Assembly (NCBI GenBank): GCA_003540955.1
Contig: DPMX01000312.1
Coordinates: 1-8,255 of the forward strand
DNA length: 8,255 bases
Source: Gammaproteobacteria bacterium
GTDB lineage: Bacteria; Pseudomonadota; Gammaproteobacteria; Ga0077536
Direction: 5' to 3'
The notes below the pieces were generated by a model. That model was not told the DNA's origin. It saw only the letters and a program-made list of their open reading frames with translations, and made no database searches. Below are positions 1 to 7,464 of this stretch, piece after piece. Positions within the stretch are counted from its first letter, which is position 1; each line of letters opens with the position of its first letter. A program made the translations under genes and the position numbers.

Positions 1-904
1 CGACAATCGACGTAGTTGCCATACCCATCCCCAACGGGATCATGAAAATTAAGCTTGCATAGTTAAGCGTCACAGCGTGTGCGGCGACCACTACCGTGCC
101 AAAGGAACCCATAATCAATGCAACTACCGTAAACAGCCCCGCCTGTAACATGAACGACACACCGATCGGTAAGCCGACCGAGACTATGTGGCGCATCACC
201 ACCCAGTCGGGGTACTCAGGCGCCACCCAGATCTCAAATTGTCGATAAGTTTCAGCCCGAAAGGTATAAAGTCCAATAAAGACAAACATCAACCAAAACG
301 TGATCCCACTGCCAAGACCGGCCCCGATCGCACCCAGCGCAGGAGCGCCGAACTTGCCATACATGAACACATAATTTAGACCAACATTTATCGGTAACGA
401 AGTACCCATAATGACCATGATGGGGATCGTACGACCAAGCCCCTCATTCATTTGTCGTAAGCAGTGATACCAATAGCAACCAAGCACACCCCAAGAGATA
501 GCGTCAAGATAACCCTGAGCGAGAAATGCGACTTTGGCGTCTATATTAACCCACAGCATCACTGGCTCCGCGTTACGCAGCAGCAATGCGATGATCAGTG
601 AGATAAAAACGGCGAGCCATAAAGCTTGGCGAGTATCGTGGCCGATTTCCTTGATTCGACCGGCGCCGAAATGTTGCGCCACTATCGGACCGAGCGCCAT
701 GATTACGCCGAGCCCTGCAAGAAATAAAGTAATCCAAATACTCGAACCGAGCGCGACGGCCGCCAATTGAGTTGCACCAAGGCGCCCAGCCATCATGGTA
801 TCGGCCACGTTAACACCAATATTAAACAGATTATTCAAGATTAGTGGCCAACTAAGGACTAGTAGGCGCCCCGCGTCGTTTAGACCTTCTCCTAATAAAG
901 ACAT
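1..904 (-). CDS. MATE family (NorM-like) multidrug/cation antiporter, C-terminal part beyond the window
   Basis: Inner-membrane antiporter that exports drugs or toxic cations in exchange for Na+ or H+. The frame is open from ATG at 904 to the left edge, giving 301 residues; NorM proteins are usually about 450-480, so the first seven or so of twelve membrane segments are visible. Family marks seen: the TM1 region with P20 and VADTMMAG (33-40, Asp35 matching the conserved TM1 acid), GPIVAQHFGAG (72-82), the PINVGLNYVF block (171-180) followed by YGKFGAPALGAIGAG, and the TM7 start LPIGVSF (245-251). In TM7 the position holding Glu255 in Vibrio NorM is Gln254 here (codon at 143-145). The start has only a weak upstream GGA; no better start was seen. 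It lies 87 bases downstream of the ATPase gene on the same strand with no convincing terminator between, so co-transcription is possible. Substrate and coupling ion cannot be told; DinF-type members are a less likely alternative. Confidence 0.93.
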   Translation of the reverse strand, partial: MSLLGEGLNDAGRLLVLSWPLILNNLFNIGVNVADTMMAGRLGATQLAAVALGSSIWITLFLAGLGVIMALGPIVAQHFGAGRIKEIGHDTRQALWLAVFISLIIALLLRNAEPVMLWVNIDAKVAFLAQGYLDAISWGVLGCYWYHCLRQMNEGLGRTIPIMVIMGTSLPINVGLNYVFMYGKFGAPALGAIGAGLGSGITFWLMFVFIGLYTFRAETYRQFEIWVAPEYPDWVVMRHIVSVGLPIGVSFMLQAGLFTVVALIMGSFGTVVVAAHAVTLNYASLIFMIPLGMGMATTSIV

Positions 905-991
905 ACACGACTGTCCATTACCGAGCTCGCATTTACCCAAACACGAGTTGTTAGCTACCACTTATCTTTTGTGGTGTCGCTCAAGAGACAT

Positions 992-2617
992 TCAATTTTT
1001 AACCTGGGGAATAGCAGAAAGGAGTTTCTGTGTATACGGGTGTTGTGGTGAATCAAGAATTTCATCAGTCAGTCCCTGTTCGACAATTTTGCCCTGATAC
1101 ATCACCGCTACGTAGTGAGCAATATAGGCAACCACGCTCAAGTTATGCGTGATAAATAGATAGGTCAGGCCGAGCCGGTCTTGCAGGTCACTCAGCAGCC
1201 CCAAGATTTGTGCCTGGACAGAAACATCAAGCGCGCTAGTCGGCTCGTCACAGACAATCACATCTGGAGATACTGCCAGTGCCCGAGCAATACATATCCG
1301 TTGACGCTGGCCACCAGAAAACTCATGCGGGTATCGGTGTTTATGTGCCGGCTCTAGACCGACTTGGCGTAACAATTCGTCAACGTTATCTTCACGCTCC
1401 TTCCGGTTCGCACCGATCCCCTGGGCAGTCATACCCTCGCAAATTATGTCGCTCACCATCATGCGTGGGTTCATCGACGAATATGGATCCTGAAAAACTA
1501 CCTGTAAATCGGACCGGCATGCTCGCATTTCTGCGTTACTGAGTTTTGCAAGGTTTAGGTCGCGGAACATTACATGGCCACCAGAGCTGGGCAGTAAACG
1601 TAAGATACCTTTCCCCAAGCTCGTTTTGCCCGAGCCGGATTCGCCGACAATAGCCACCGTCGTACCCTTCGCCACCGTCAGATTAACTCCATCTACCGCC
1701 TTCACGTGCCCTACTACCCGTTTTAGAATCCCTCTACGGATTGGGTAGTAGACCTTCAAACCCCGGATGTCGAGTGCGGTCCCCAAATGTTTGACATTAT
1801 TGCGGTCCCGACCTTCACGAATTCTCTTTTCACGGCTTGGTAGTGCATTAAACAATGCCTTAGAGTAGTCGTGCTGAGGTGCTTTATAAAAGGCATCCCT
1901 GCTACCCTGTTCAACTATAGCGCCATCTTTCATCACAACCAACTTGTCAGCCATTTGGTATGCGACTCCAAGATCATGTGTAATGAATAAAATTCCCATA
2001 GCAGTTTTGCGTTGTTGCTTTCGAAGTAACTCCAATACTTGTGCTTGAACTGTGACATCAAGAGCCGTAGTCGGCTCATCGGCAATTAACAAATCAGGTT
2101 CTGCAGCTATCGCGATCGCAATCATCACTCGTTGTTTCATACCGCCAGAAAACTGATGCGGGAATTCGGCATATCGCCGTTCCGGTTCGGGAATCTCAAC
2201 GGCTGTTAAGAGCTCGAGAACACGATCGGTCAATTCCCTACCTCGTAGACCCCTATGTCGCCTTAGTACCTCCTCGATTTGCTTACCTATAGAAATGACC
2301 GGATTTAGAGACGACTGTGGATCCTGAAAAATCATACCTAATCGTCTCCCGCGAATAGTCCGCATGCGATTCTCGGGAAGAGCTAAAATGTCAATGCCTT
2401 CTAACCAAATACTGCCATTTATAACCCGGGCAGCGTGAGGAAGCAGTCGCATGGCTGATAAAGCAGTGATCGACTTACCACTCCCCGACTCACCTACGAG
2501 AATCACGGTTTCCCCACGCTGCACTTCGAACGACACGTCGTCGACAGCCCGCAACGGATCACCTTCACTTCCGAAGCGAATCGAAAGATTTTGGATTCTT
2601 AGGAGTGGTTTCGACAT
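992..2617 (-). CDS. yejF: YejF-type fused ATP-binding protein of a peptide ABC importer
   Basis: Cytoplasmic ATPase that powers the peptide importer encoded upstream. At 541 residues it holds two complete ABC domains in one chain, the arrangement of E. coli YejF (about 529) rather than separate DppD/DppF subunits. Domain 1: Walker A GESGSGKS 42-49, Q-loop Gln98, signature FSGGM 156-160, Walker B with Glu181, His-switch His214. Domain 2: Walker A GESGSGKT 325-332, Gln376, signature FSGGQ 433-437, Walker B with Glu458, His491. Each half ends with the short peptide-transporter C-terminal motif (QHDYSKALFNALPS near 248-261; QHPYTQKLLSAIP near 525-537). All catalytic residues are present in both sites, though the first signature has Met in place of the final Gln (SGGM), common in the DppD-like half. 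ATG at 2617 is supported by a GGGAGA site 9 bases upstream. A 213-base gap separates it from the permease gene, unlike the tight spacing of the other importer genes. It could carry another name such as nppD in a pseudomonad-style annotation. Confidence 0.95.
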   Translation of the reverse strand: MSKPLLRIQNLSIRFGSEGDPLRAVDDVSFEVQRGETVILVGESGSGKSITALSAMRLLPHAARVINGSIWLEGIDILALPENRMRTIRGRRLGMIFQDPQSSLNPVISIGKQIEEVLRRHRGLRGRELTDRVLELLTAVEIPEPERRYAEFPHQFSGGMKQRVMIAIAIAAEPDLLIADEPTTALDVTVQAQVLELLRKQQRKTAMGILFITHDLGVAYQMADKLVVMKDGAIVEQGSRDAFYKAPQHDYSKALFNALPSREKRIREGRDRNNVKHLGTALDIRGLKVYYPIRRGILKRVVGHVKAVDGVNLTVAKGTTVAIVGESGSGKTSLGKGILRLLPSSGGHVMFRDLNLAKLSNAEMRACRSDLQVVFQDPYSSMNPRMMVSDIICEGMTAQGIGANRKEREDNVDELLRQVGLEPAHKHRYPHEFSGGQRQRICIARALAVSPDVIVCDEPTSALDVSVQAQILGLLSDLQDRLGLTYLFITHNLSVVAYIAHYVAVMYQGKIVEQGLTDEILDSPQHPYTQKLLSAIPQVKN

Positions 2618-2626
2618 ATAACATTG

Positions 2627-2632
2627 TCTCCC
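2627..2632 (-). promoter_or_regulatory. Shine-Dalgarno site of the ATPase gene
   Basis: The minus strand reads GGGAGA, ending 9 bases before the ATG at 2617. It fixes the start against an out-of-frame ATG seven bases further upstream, and gives the ATPase gene its own translation signal independent of the permease genes. A TACAAT box at 2649-2654 could be the -10 of an internal promoter, but no good -35 stands 16-18 bases before it. Confidence 0.6.
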
Positions 2633-2737
2633 GTGTAGATCATCCTTAATTGTACCCGTAGTAAAACGACCTCGACATTTTCTGTTATGGCATCTACATA
2701 GCGAGTGGGTACCATGCTTTCCATCGGGTGTCAGTAG

Positions 2738-2776
2738 AATACAGACAAGTATTGAGGTGCAACCATTTCACACCTC
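2738..2776 (-). other. two abutting stem-loops in the 213-base permease-ATPase gap
   Basis: Reading in the direction of transcription, a 6-bp stem (GAGGTG/CACCTC, 2776-2771 with 2759-2754, 11-base loop) is followed without any spacing by a 5-bp stem (AATAC/GTATT, 2753-2749 with 2742-2738, 6-base loop). No run of U follows, so this is not a standard intrinsic terminator. It might mark an mRNA processing or stabilising structure that sets the ratio of ATPase to permease. The same gap (2618-2830) has a GC-rich 10-base palindrome at 2808-2817, shortly after the permease stop codon. Both stems are short and could occur by chance. I see no credible gene in the gap. Confidence 0.3.
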
Positions 2777-2830
2777 GCCTCATTCGGTCCGTTACCTTTA
2801 TTAAAGAGCGGCGCCGCACCTGGGCAACAC

Positions 2831-4243
2831 TTAACTGAGCACGCGCAATCGTGGATCGAACGCGTCACGAACCGCATCGGCGAACAGGTTTGCGGCCAGT
2901 ACTAGGACAAACATAAACGCAAGAGCAGCAAGCAATGACCACCATACTATCGGTTCGCGCGCGAGCTCTAAACGCGCGCTGTTAATCATATTACCCCAAC
3001 TTTCCATACTAGGATCCACCCCAATATTAATATAGGACAACACCGCCTCCGCCAAAACCAATCCACTGAAATCCAGCACAATAGAGATCATTACGATATG
3101 CATAATATTAGGTAACATGTGACGTGCGATTAACGTCGTATGGCGTACCCCAAAAGCACGTGCTGCTTCGACAAAATCGGACTCGCGAAGCTTTAAAATT
3201 TCGCCCCGTAACAAACGGCATAAACCGGTCCAACTTGTGATGCCGAGAATGATACACAGAGCCAATAAGCGGAGATCCGCTCGCGCTGCGAGACTACCGA
3301 ATTCATCTGCATGCTTGGACATATAGATTTCGAGCAACAAAGCAGCCGATGCGATCAGTAATACCCCCGGAATTGACGACAGCGTCGTGTACAGATATTG
3401 AATCAAATCATCAATCCACCCCCTGAAATACCCTGCACTAATACCTAAGAATATTGCAAACGGCAACATTACCAAGGTAGTCAAAGTGCCAATAATTAAG
3501 CCCGTCCGGATACTTTTTAGTGATTGATAAAGTACATCGGTACCGACCTTATCGGTGCCGAAAACGTGGTAATGCGGTGCCAGTGACGCACAAATCCCTA
3601 TCATCACGGCTATTATTCCCGTTGTGATCATTAGAGTTCGACAGGGACCATCCTCGTCGTCACCTCTAGAGATCGTTGAAACGATGGACAATATAGTTTT
3701 CGAGGTCTTACAACTCATGCAAAAGAACACCACGGCAGTAAGGCTAAACCAAACGAGTAACCCCCGCACTGCACCGGTCATCCCCCGCATTACAATGTCA
3801 CTAGTCCGTTCACTGATATTATTCAGATGGGCACCGCCATACACTAGCCTTGGATAGTCACGCACGCTCCGCCCCTCTACGAGATCAAGCGTCTCTTTGC
3901 TAAAAGCATGAATCGCGAATGGTGCAGAGTAAGTCTTTTCAACTTGTTCGCGGAGTGGACTAACAATAAGATCAAATAGGCTGAGCACTTCTGAGGCGTA
4001 GTGAATTTCATTTTCGACTCCATCAAGTGCGTCTAAGCGAGGGAAAAAATGGATCGAATCTAAGATCGCGATGGTTAAGAAAGTCGCTAGTACTGTCGCC
4101 GCCGCCATCGCGAGCGAATTCTTTGTTACCTGCCGCCATGGTGCCCTTAGATGTTCCCGCTTTGACGCATAACAGAAATAGATCACGGCAATGGCGATCA
4201 GGGAGAAAAACAACGCATCCGTAATAAATAAGGTGAAACGCAT
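2831..4243 (-). CDS. yejE: YejE/DppC-type peptide ABC transporter permease with N-terminal extension
   Basis: Inner-membrane channel subunit of the importer. The C-terminal half (about 203-470) is a standard DppC/YejE module: a membrane segment at 203-222, then the periplasmic FGTDKVGTDVLY motif (228-239), membrane segments near 247-268, 285-307, 326-344, 379-402 and 434-455, and the ATPase-docking EAA loop EAARAFGVRHTT (359-370) followed by RHMLPN (374-379). It ends DAVRDAFDPRLR, as in YejE. At 470 residues it is well above the usual 300-340. The extra N-terminus has membrane segments near 5-25 and 44-62, a hydrophilic stretch at 63-158 and a further segment at 159-177, then a charged loop (CKTSK...RGDDEDGP, 176-200). 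Positive-inside logic puts 63-158 in the periplasm. The ATG overlaps the YejB stop by one base (TAATG), and only a weak GCGG precedes it, so translation is probably coupled. Family assignment is firm; the role of the extension is unknown. Confidence 0.93.
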   Translation of the reverse strand: MRFTLFITDALFFSLIAIAVIYFCYASKREHLRAPWRQVTKNSLAMAAATVLATFLTIAILDSIHFFPRLDALDGVENEIHYASEVLSLFDLIVSPLREQVEKTYSAPFAIHAFSKETLDLVEGRSVRDYPRLVYGGAHLNNISERTSDIVMRGMTGAVRGLLVWFSLTAVVFFCMSCKTSKTILSIVSTISRGDDEDGPCRTLMITTGIIAVMIGICASLAPHYHVFGTDKVGTDVLYQSLKSIRTGLIIGTLTTLVMLPFAIFLGISAGYFRGWIDDLIQYLYTTLSSIPGVLLIASAALLLEIYMSKHADEFGSLAARADLRLLALCIILGITSWTGLCRLLRGEILKLRESDFVEAARAFGVRHTTLIARHMLPNIMHIVMISIVLDFSGLVLAEAVLSYINIGVDPSMESWGNMINSARLELAREPIVWWSLLAALAFMFVLVLAANLFADAVRDAFDPRLRVLS

Positions 4244-5220
4244 TACCGCAACCGAACTCTAGGGTCCACGACCGTATAAGAAATGTCAGTTAGGAGCAGG
4301 CCGATGATATAGAGAACAGATCCCAGAAATACCATCGCACGCACGATTGCAAAGTCCTGTCGCTGGATTGCGTCGATGGTATAGCTTCCAAGACCCGGGA
4401 TACCAAAAAATGCCTCTGTGATAAGACTGCCCAAGAACAATTGCGGGAGAACGACAACGACCCCAGTCAAAATAGGAATCAGTGCATTCCTCAATACGTG
4501 GACACGTAGCACGACGTTTTCAGATAAACCTTTAGCTCGTGCCGTACGAACGTAGTCCTTATTAATTTCCTCGAGGAATATCGTGCGATACCATCGGGTC
4601 CCACTCCCCAACCCACCAATAACTCCCACAACGACGGGTAGAACAATAAACTTCGCGCTAGCCAACCCAGAATCGAACCCGGAAATAGGTACAAGGTGCA
4701 ACAACTTTCCGATCAGATATTGACCACCAATGATATAAAACAAACTCGAGACCGACATCATGGCGACGCACAACACAACGGTCCAAGTGTCCAAATAAGT
4801 GCCGCGAAAAAATGCAACTATCAAAGCCAAAGTAATCGTCAGTAATAAGCCAACGAGGAATACCGGTAACGCGATCGCCAGACTCGGCCACATACGCTGC
4901 GAGATGTCGTAGCCAATATCCCGCCCACTATCTGACTGACCAAAATCAAACATAAACAGTCGAATAGATTTTAAAAAAAATATCGTCTCTCTAATTTTCT
5001 TTGTTGCCTTGGCGTCGGCATTCCAAATTAACGGCTTATCATAACCCCGATCTTCTTTCCATTTCTCAATCGCCTCTTGCGTGACTCGCCGCTCACCAAG
5101 TTGTAGGCGCGCCATATCATCCGGTGAATTGACTACGAAAAACAAGACGAAAGTAATGATATTCACGCCAATTAGAATTGGTACTGCGTATGCGATGCGC
5201 CGAACGACATAGCCGATCAC
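4243..5220 (-). CDS. yejB: YejB/DppB-type peptide ABC transporter permease
   Basis: Second inner-membrane channel subunit, paired with the YejE-type protein. I start it at GTG 5220, giving 325 residues beginning VIGYVVRRIAYAVPILIGVN, the usual N-terminal pattern of DppB/YejB. A good AGGAG lies 8 bases upstream and the GTG overlaps the binding-protein stop in a GTGA. An upstream ATG at 5328 would add 36 unrelated residues and overlap the binding-protein gene by 112 bases, so I reject it. Numbering from the GTG: membrane segment near 10-30, a long periplasmic loop (31-110) with the FDFGQSDSGRDI motif (91-102), membrane segments near 113-137, 147-170 and 190-205, the ATPase-contact loop YVRTARAKGLSENV (223-236) with LRNALIP (243-249), membrane segments near 250-272 and 293-313, and the typical end DPRVRLR. 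The gene ends in a TAATG overlap with the next permease. The usual core length and motifs are intact. Confidence 0.94.
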   Translation of the reverse strand: MIGYVVRRIAYAVPILIGVNIITFVLFFVVNSPDDMARLQLGERRVTQEAIEKWKEDRGYDKPLIWNADAKATKKIRETIFFLKSIRLFMFDFGQSDSGRDIGYDISQRMWPSLAIALPVFLVGLLLTITLALIVAFFRGTYLDTWTVVLCVAMMSVSSLFYIIGGQYLIGKLLHLVPISGFDSGLASAKFIVLPVVVGVIGGLGSGTRWYRTIFLEEINKDYVRTARAKGLSENVVLRVHVLRNALIPILTGVVVVLPQLFLGSLITEAFFGIPGLGSYTIDAIQRQDFAIVRAMVFLGSVLYIIGLLLTDISYTVVDPRVRLR

Positions 5221-7376
5221 TTTAGCGTCTCCTGCTGCTTGCGCCGGTACGATCGGTAGGCGGGAATCGCGCTCATAAATATTAGACAGAAAAAAATAAT
5301 CAACGGCCAAACAACTGGTTGATTCCACTGCTTCCGCATCTTCGCACGTTGTATCGGATCGATCGTTTTATACTTTAAGGTATTACGGGCCATTAAATTG
5401 GGCTTGGCGTTCCCATACCATTGCGGATACAAGGAGTAGGCTTTCGGGTGGTAGCCCCACAACCACGGTGCGTCCCACCTCACGATTTCAATCATTTGAT
5501 CAATCAACACCTGACGAGCCGGTCCATTAGGCATAGCTCGCATTCTGACAAACAACGCGTCGAATTTATCATTTTGATAATTAGAAGCGTTCTCCCCCTG
5601 GCTTGTGATTTTTGCATTGGGGCCATACAGCAGAAACAAAAAGTTTTCCGGATCTGGATAATCAGCGTTCCAACCCCAACCAAAAATTTGTGATGTACCT
5701 GTGCGGATCTTTTCTTGAAATCGATTGTAATCGGTAGTCCTAATAACCAACTGAATACCGAGCTTTGCGAACTGCTTTCGGTACCAATTGAGTATTGACT
5801 TACTGCCTGGCCCTGATGCAATTGCCTCAAAATACAAACTAAGGGGCTCGCCGGTCTCGGCATCTCGCCCATTGGGATATCCCGCCCGGGTCATCAGTAC
5901 TTTCGCTTCATCGATGGATTTCCGCGCAGCTCGGTCTCCTGACCACTCATAAACATACGGATTAATACCCCGCGCTCCATCTATCTGCCCAAAGATCCCG
6001 GGGGGTATCGGCCCCTGAGCCGGGAGGCCCCTTCCATTCGCAAAGATCGAGATAAGCTCCTCATAGTCCACCGCGATGGAAATTGCTCTACGCAATAACC
6101 TTGCGCGCTCAGAATCCCCTCCGACAATTCTGTCGGTCATGTTAAACCCTATATAGGAAGTAGACGCTCGCACCGCTGTAGCTAACCGCATATTTCGGTC
6201 GCGCATTCGTTGTGTTAGCTCTGCTTCACCTTCTGTTGAGAACTTGATAGCTTGGTCAAAACTGTCCGAAACAATCCCGGAACTGTCGTAGAATCCTTGT
6301 AAAAACTTGGTCCACCCTGGGATCGCCTCTTTCTCAAGACTATAGTACGCAACATCAATAAACGGCATAGTCTGCCCGGCAGTCTTGAGCCACCCCGCCG
6401 CTTCGTCATCTGGCATACCGTGCGAAGGATATGCCTCTCCACGGAAGTTCGGATTGCGCTGCATTACCATCCGCCGATTAGGGTTGTTTTCGGTCAGCAT
6501 GTAAGGACCTGTACCTACGGGGTACCAATCTAGGGTTATATTTCGATCTTTCATACCTGCTTGTGCGTAGAACCGATCAGCTTCCCAAGGCATCGGGGCA
6601 AAAAACGGCATAGCTAGCCAGTACACAAATTGCGGATATTTTTCTTTTAATCGAATTTCAAATCGATATCGATCGATCACCTTAACCCCCGACAAATCGA
6701 ATTCACGCAGGTCGATAAACCCGCGATCGTCAACCGTCGCCTCTTTCAGCTCAGCCTGCAACTCATTTAAGCCAACGATATAACGACCCATGAAGCCAGC
6801 AATCGGTGAATGTATGCGCGGATGAGCTAGACGCTTCATCTGATATACATAATCGTGTGCAGTTAACTCTCGGGTACCGGTATGGCGAAAATCTGCCAAC
6901 GTGTGATGATCCTGGATATCTTTTGCACTCATCCCGTGATATCGTAATTTACCGTTTTTTAGTTCGGCAAACGCTGGATGTGGCTGGTATAAAATCTTAG
7001 GTTGAATCTCAATCCGATAGACGACTGAGTCTATCTCCCCGACCTCTGCTTCACTGGAAAGGAGTTTCCCCCTACTGTCCCGATATTCCGGTTCCGGTAC
7101 AGCGGTTGCCGTGAGCGGAGTTAGTTCATAGGGTCGTTTAAGAAAATGGTACTGAACCAGTGGTTCATAGATCTGAGCGTTGAATTGTGCCTCATTCTCA
7201 CTATATGACGATACGGGATCCAGATGCTTTGGACGTTCTGTAAAAGAACCATAAAATATCGATTTATTGTCATGGGACCTTGGGTACGGGTTATTCCATA
7301 CACCATTACCGCACGAACACAAGAACATGCCGGAAAGACCGATCAAAACTAATCTGATTACTTGGCTTATGTGCAT
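5217..7376 (-). CDS. family 5 extracellular solute-binding protein (peptide/oligopeptide type), membrane-anchored
   Basis: Periplasmic receptor that delivers a peptide or peptide-like solute to the YejB/YejE permeases. At 719 residues it is longer than OppA/DppA (about 540) and E. coli YejA (about 600). Family 5 features: the N-terminal LDPVSSYSENEAQFNAQIYEPL region (52-73), WYPVGTGPYML (284-293), the RLLRRAISIAVDYEELI helix (426-442), GPIPPGIFG (455-463) and FGWGWNADYPDPENF (565-579). The N-terminus (1-22) is a lipoprotein-like signal: hydrophobic core, then L-C-S-C with candidate lipidated Cys22; Cys at -2 is unusual, so type I cleavage is possible. Residues about 687-707 (PVVWPLIIFF...PAY) form a predicted membrane segment followed by the basic tail RSYRRKQQETLK, suggesting a C-terminal inner-membrane anchor with the tail in the cytoplasm. 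ATG at 7376 has no clear Shine-Dalgarno, and no other ATG, GTG or TTG stands close upstream in frame. The stop overlaps the yejB GTG. It is the first gene of the minus-strand cluster; the true ligand cannot be read from sequence. Confidence 0.93.
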   Translation of the reverse strand: MHISQVIRLVLIGLSGMFLCSCGNGVWNNPYPRSHDNKSIFYGSFTERPKHLDPVSSYSENEAQFNAQIYEPLVQYHFLKRPYELTPLTATAVPEPEYRDSRGKLLSSEAEVGEIDSVVYRIEIQPKILYQPHPAFAELKNGKLRYHGMSAKDIQDHHTLADFRHTGTRELTAHDYVYQMKRLAHPRIHSPIAGFMGRYIVGLNELQAELKEATVDDRGFIDLREFDLSGVKVIDRYRFEIRLKEKYPQFVYWLAMPFFAPMPWEADRFYAQAGMKDRNITLDWYPVGTGPYMLTENNPNRRMVMQRNPNFRGEAYPSHGMPDDEAAGWLKTAGQTMPFIDVAYYSLEKEAIPGWTKFLQGFYDSSGIVSDSFDQAIKFSTEGEAELTQRMRDRNMRLATAVRASTSYIGFNMTDRIVGGDSERARLLRRAISIAVDYEELISIFANGRGLPAQGPIPPGIFGQIDGARGINPYVYEWSGDRAARKSIDEAKVLMTRAGYPNGRDAETGEPLSLYFEAIASGPGSKSILNWYRKQFAKLGIQLVIRTTDYNRFQEKIRTGTSQIFGWGWNADYPDPENFLFLLYGPNAKITSQGENASNYQNDKFDALFVRMRAMPNGPARQVLIDQMIEIVRWDAPWLWGYHPKAYSLYPQWYGNAKPNLMARNTLKYKTIDPIQRAKMRKQWNQPVVWPLIIFFCLIFMSAIPAYRSYRRKQQETLK
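5229..5233 (-). promoter_or_regulatory. Shine-Dalgarno site that decides the GTG start of yejB
   Basis: The minus strand reads AGGAG with an 8-base spacer to GTG at 5220, close to ideal spacing. It sits inside the last codons of the binding-protein gene. With the GTGA stop/start overlap it strongly favours the 325-residue form of the permease over the longer ATG form. Confidence 0.75.
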
Positions 7377-7388
7377 GATGAACTTAGG

Positions 7389-7416
7389 ATTATAAACTCC
7401 GACCGTAGGCTGTACA
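7389..7416 (-). promoter_or_regulatory. candidate promoter for the binding-protein/ABC operon
   Basis: The minus strand carries a perfect TATAAT (7389-7394) preceded, after 16 bases, by TGTACA (7411-7416), which matches four of six bases of TTGACA. Transcription would start near 7382, only about six bases before the ATG at 7376, so the message would be nearly leaderless. That agrees with the absence of a good ribosome site there. Prediction by eye only. Confidence 0.4.
7391..7396 (+). promoter_or_regulatory. candidate -10 box for fabI
   Basis: The plus strand reads TATAAA, five of six matches to the -10 consensus, sharing four bases with the minus-strand TATAAT. A start near 7403 would leave a leader of about 60 bases before fabI. 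No good -35 is visible at 16-18 bases upstream (TATGTG and neighbours), so this half of the divergent pair is weak. Confidence 0.25.
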
Positions 7417-7451
7417 CTCTTACTACACGGAGAAGTCCAGCTGTCATATTT

Positions 7452-7455
7452 GGAG
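7452..7455 (+). promoter_or_regulatory. Shine-Dalgarno site of fabI
   Basis: GGAG lies 9 bases before ATG at 7465. An in-frame TTG at 7450 overlaps this site and would add five residues (MENQL) before the conserved FabI start MGILEGKRAL, so the ATG is preferred. Confidence 0.7.
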
Positions 7456-7464
7456 AATCAACTA

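Noticed and set aside
957..975. Stem-loop ACCAC/GTGGT between the ATPase and MATE genes
   Set aside because: Only 5 bp with a 9-base loop and no U-run on the transcribed minus strand; too weak to call a terminator.
534..1097. Plus-strand open frames opposite the MATE and ATPase genes
   Set aside because: They lie antisense to clearly conserved proteins and their translations show no family features; they are shadows.
2590..2720. Small minus-strand ORF of about 41 codons in the permease-ATPase gap, running into the start of the ATPase gene
   Set aside because: No ribosome site, overlaps the ATPase start, and the peptide shows no recognisable feature.
5221..5328. Extended N-terminus of the YejB permease from ATG 5328
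   Set aside because: The added 36 residues do not resemble the family, overlap the binding-protein gene by 112 bases and lack a ribosome site, whereas GTG 5220 has AGGAG at 8 bases and the family N-terminus.
5504..5872. A 122-codon minus-strand frame inside the binding-protein gene
   Set aside because: It is an alternate frame of the well-supported family 5 protein with low-complexity, non-domain translation.
7450..7464. TTG start of fabI adding five residues
   Set aside because: It overlaps the GGAG ribosome site that serves ATG 7465, and FabI proteins begin at MGxLxGKR.
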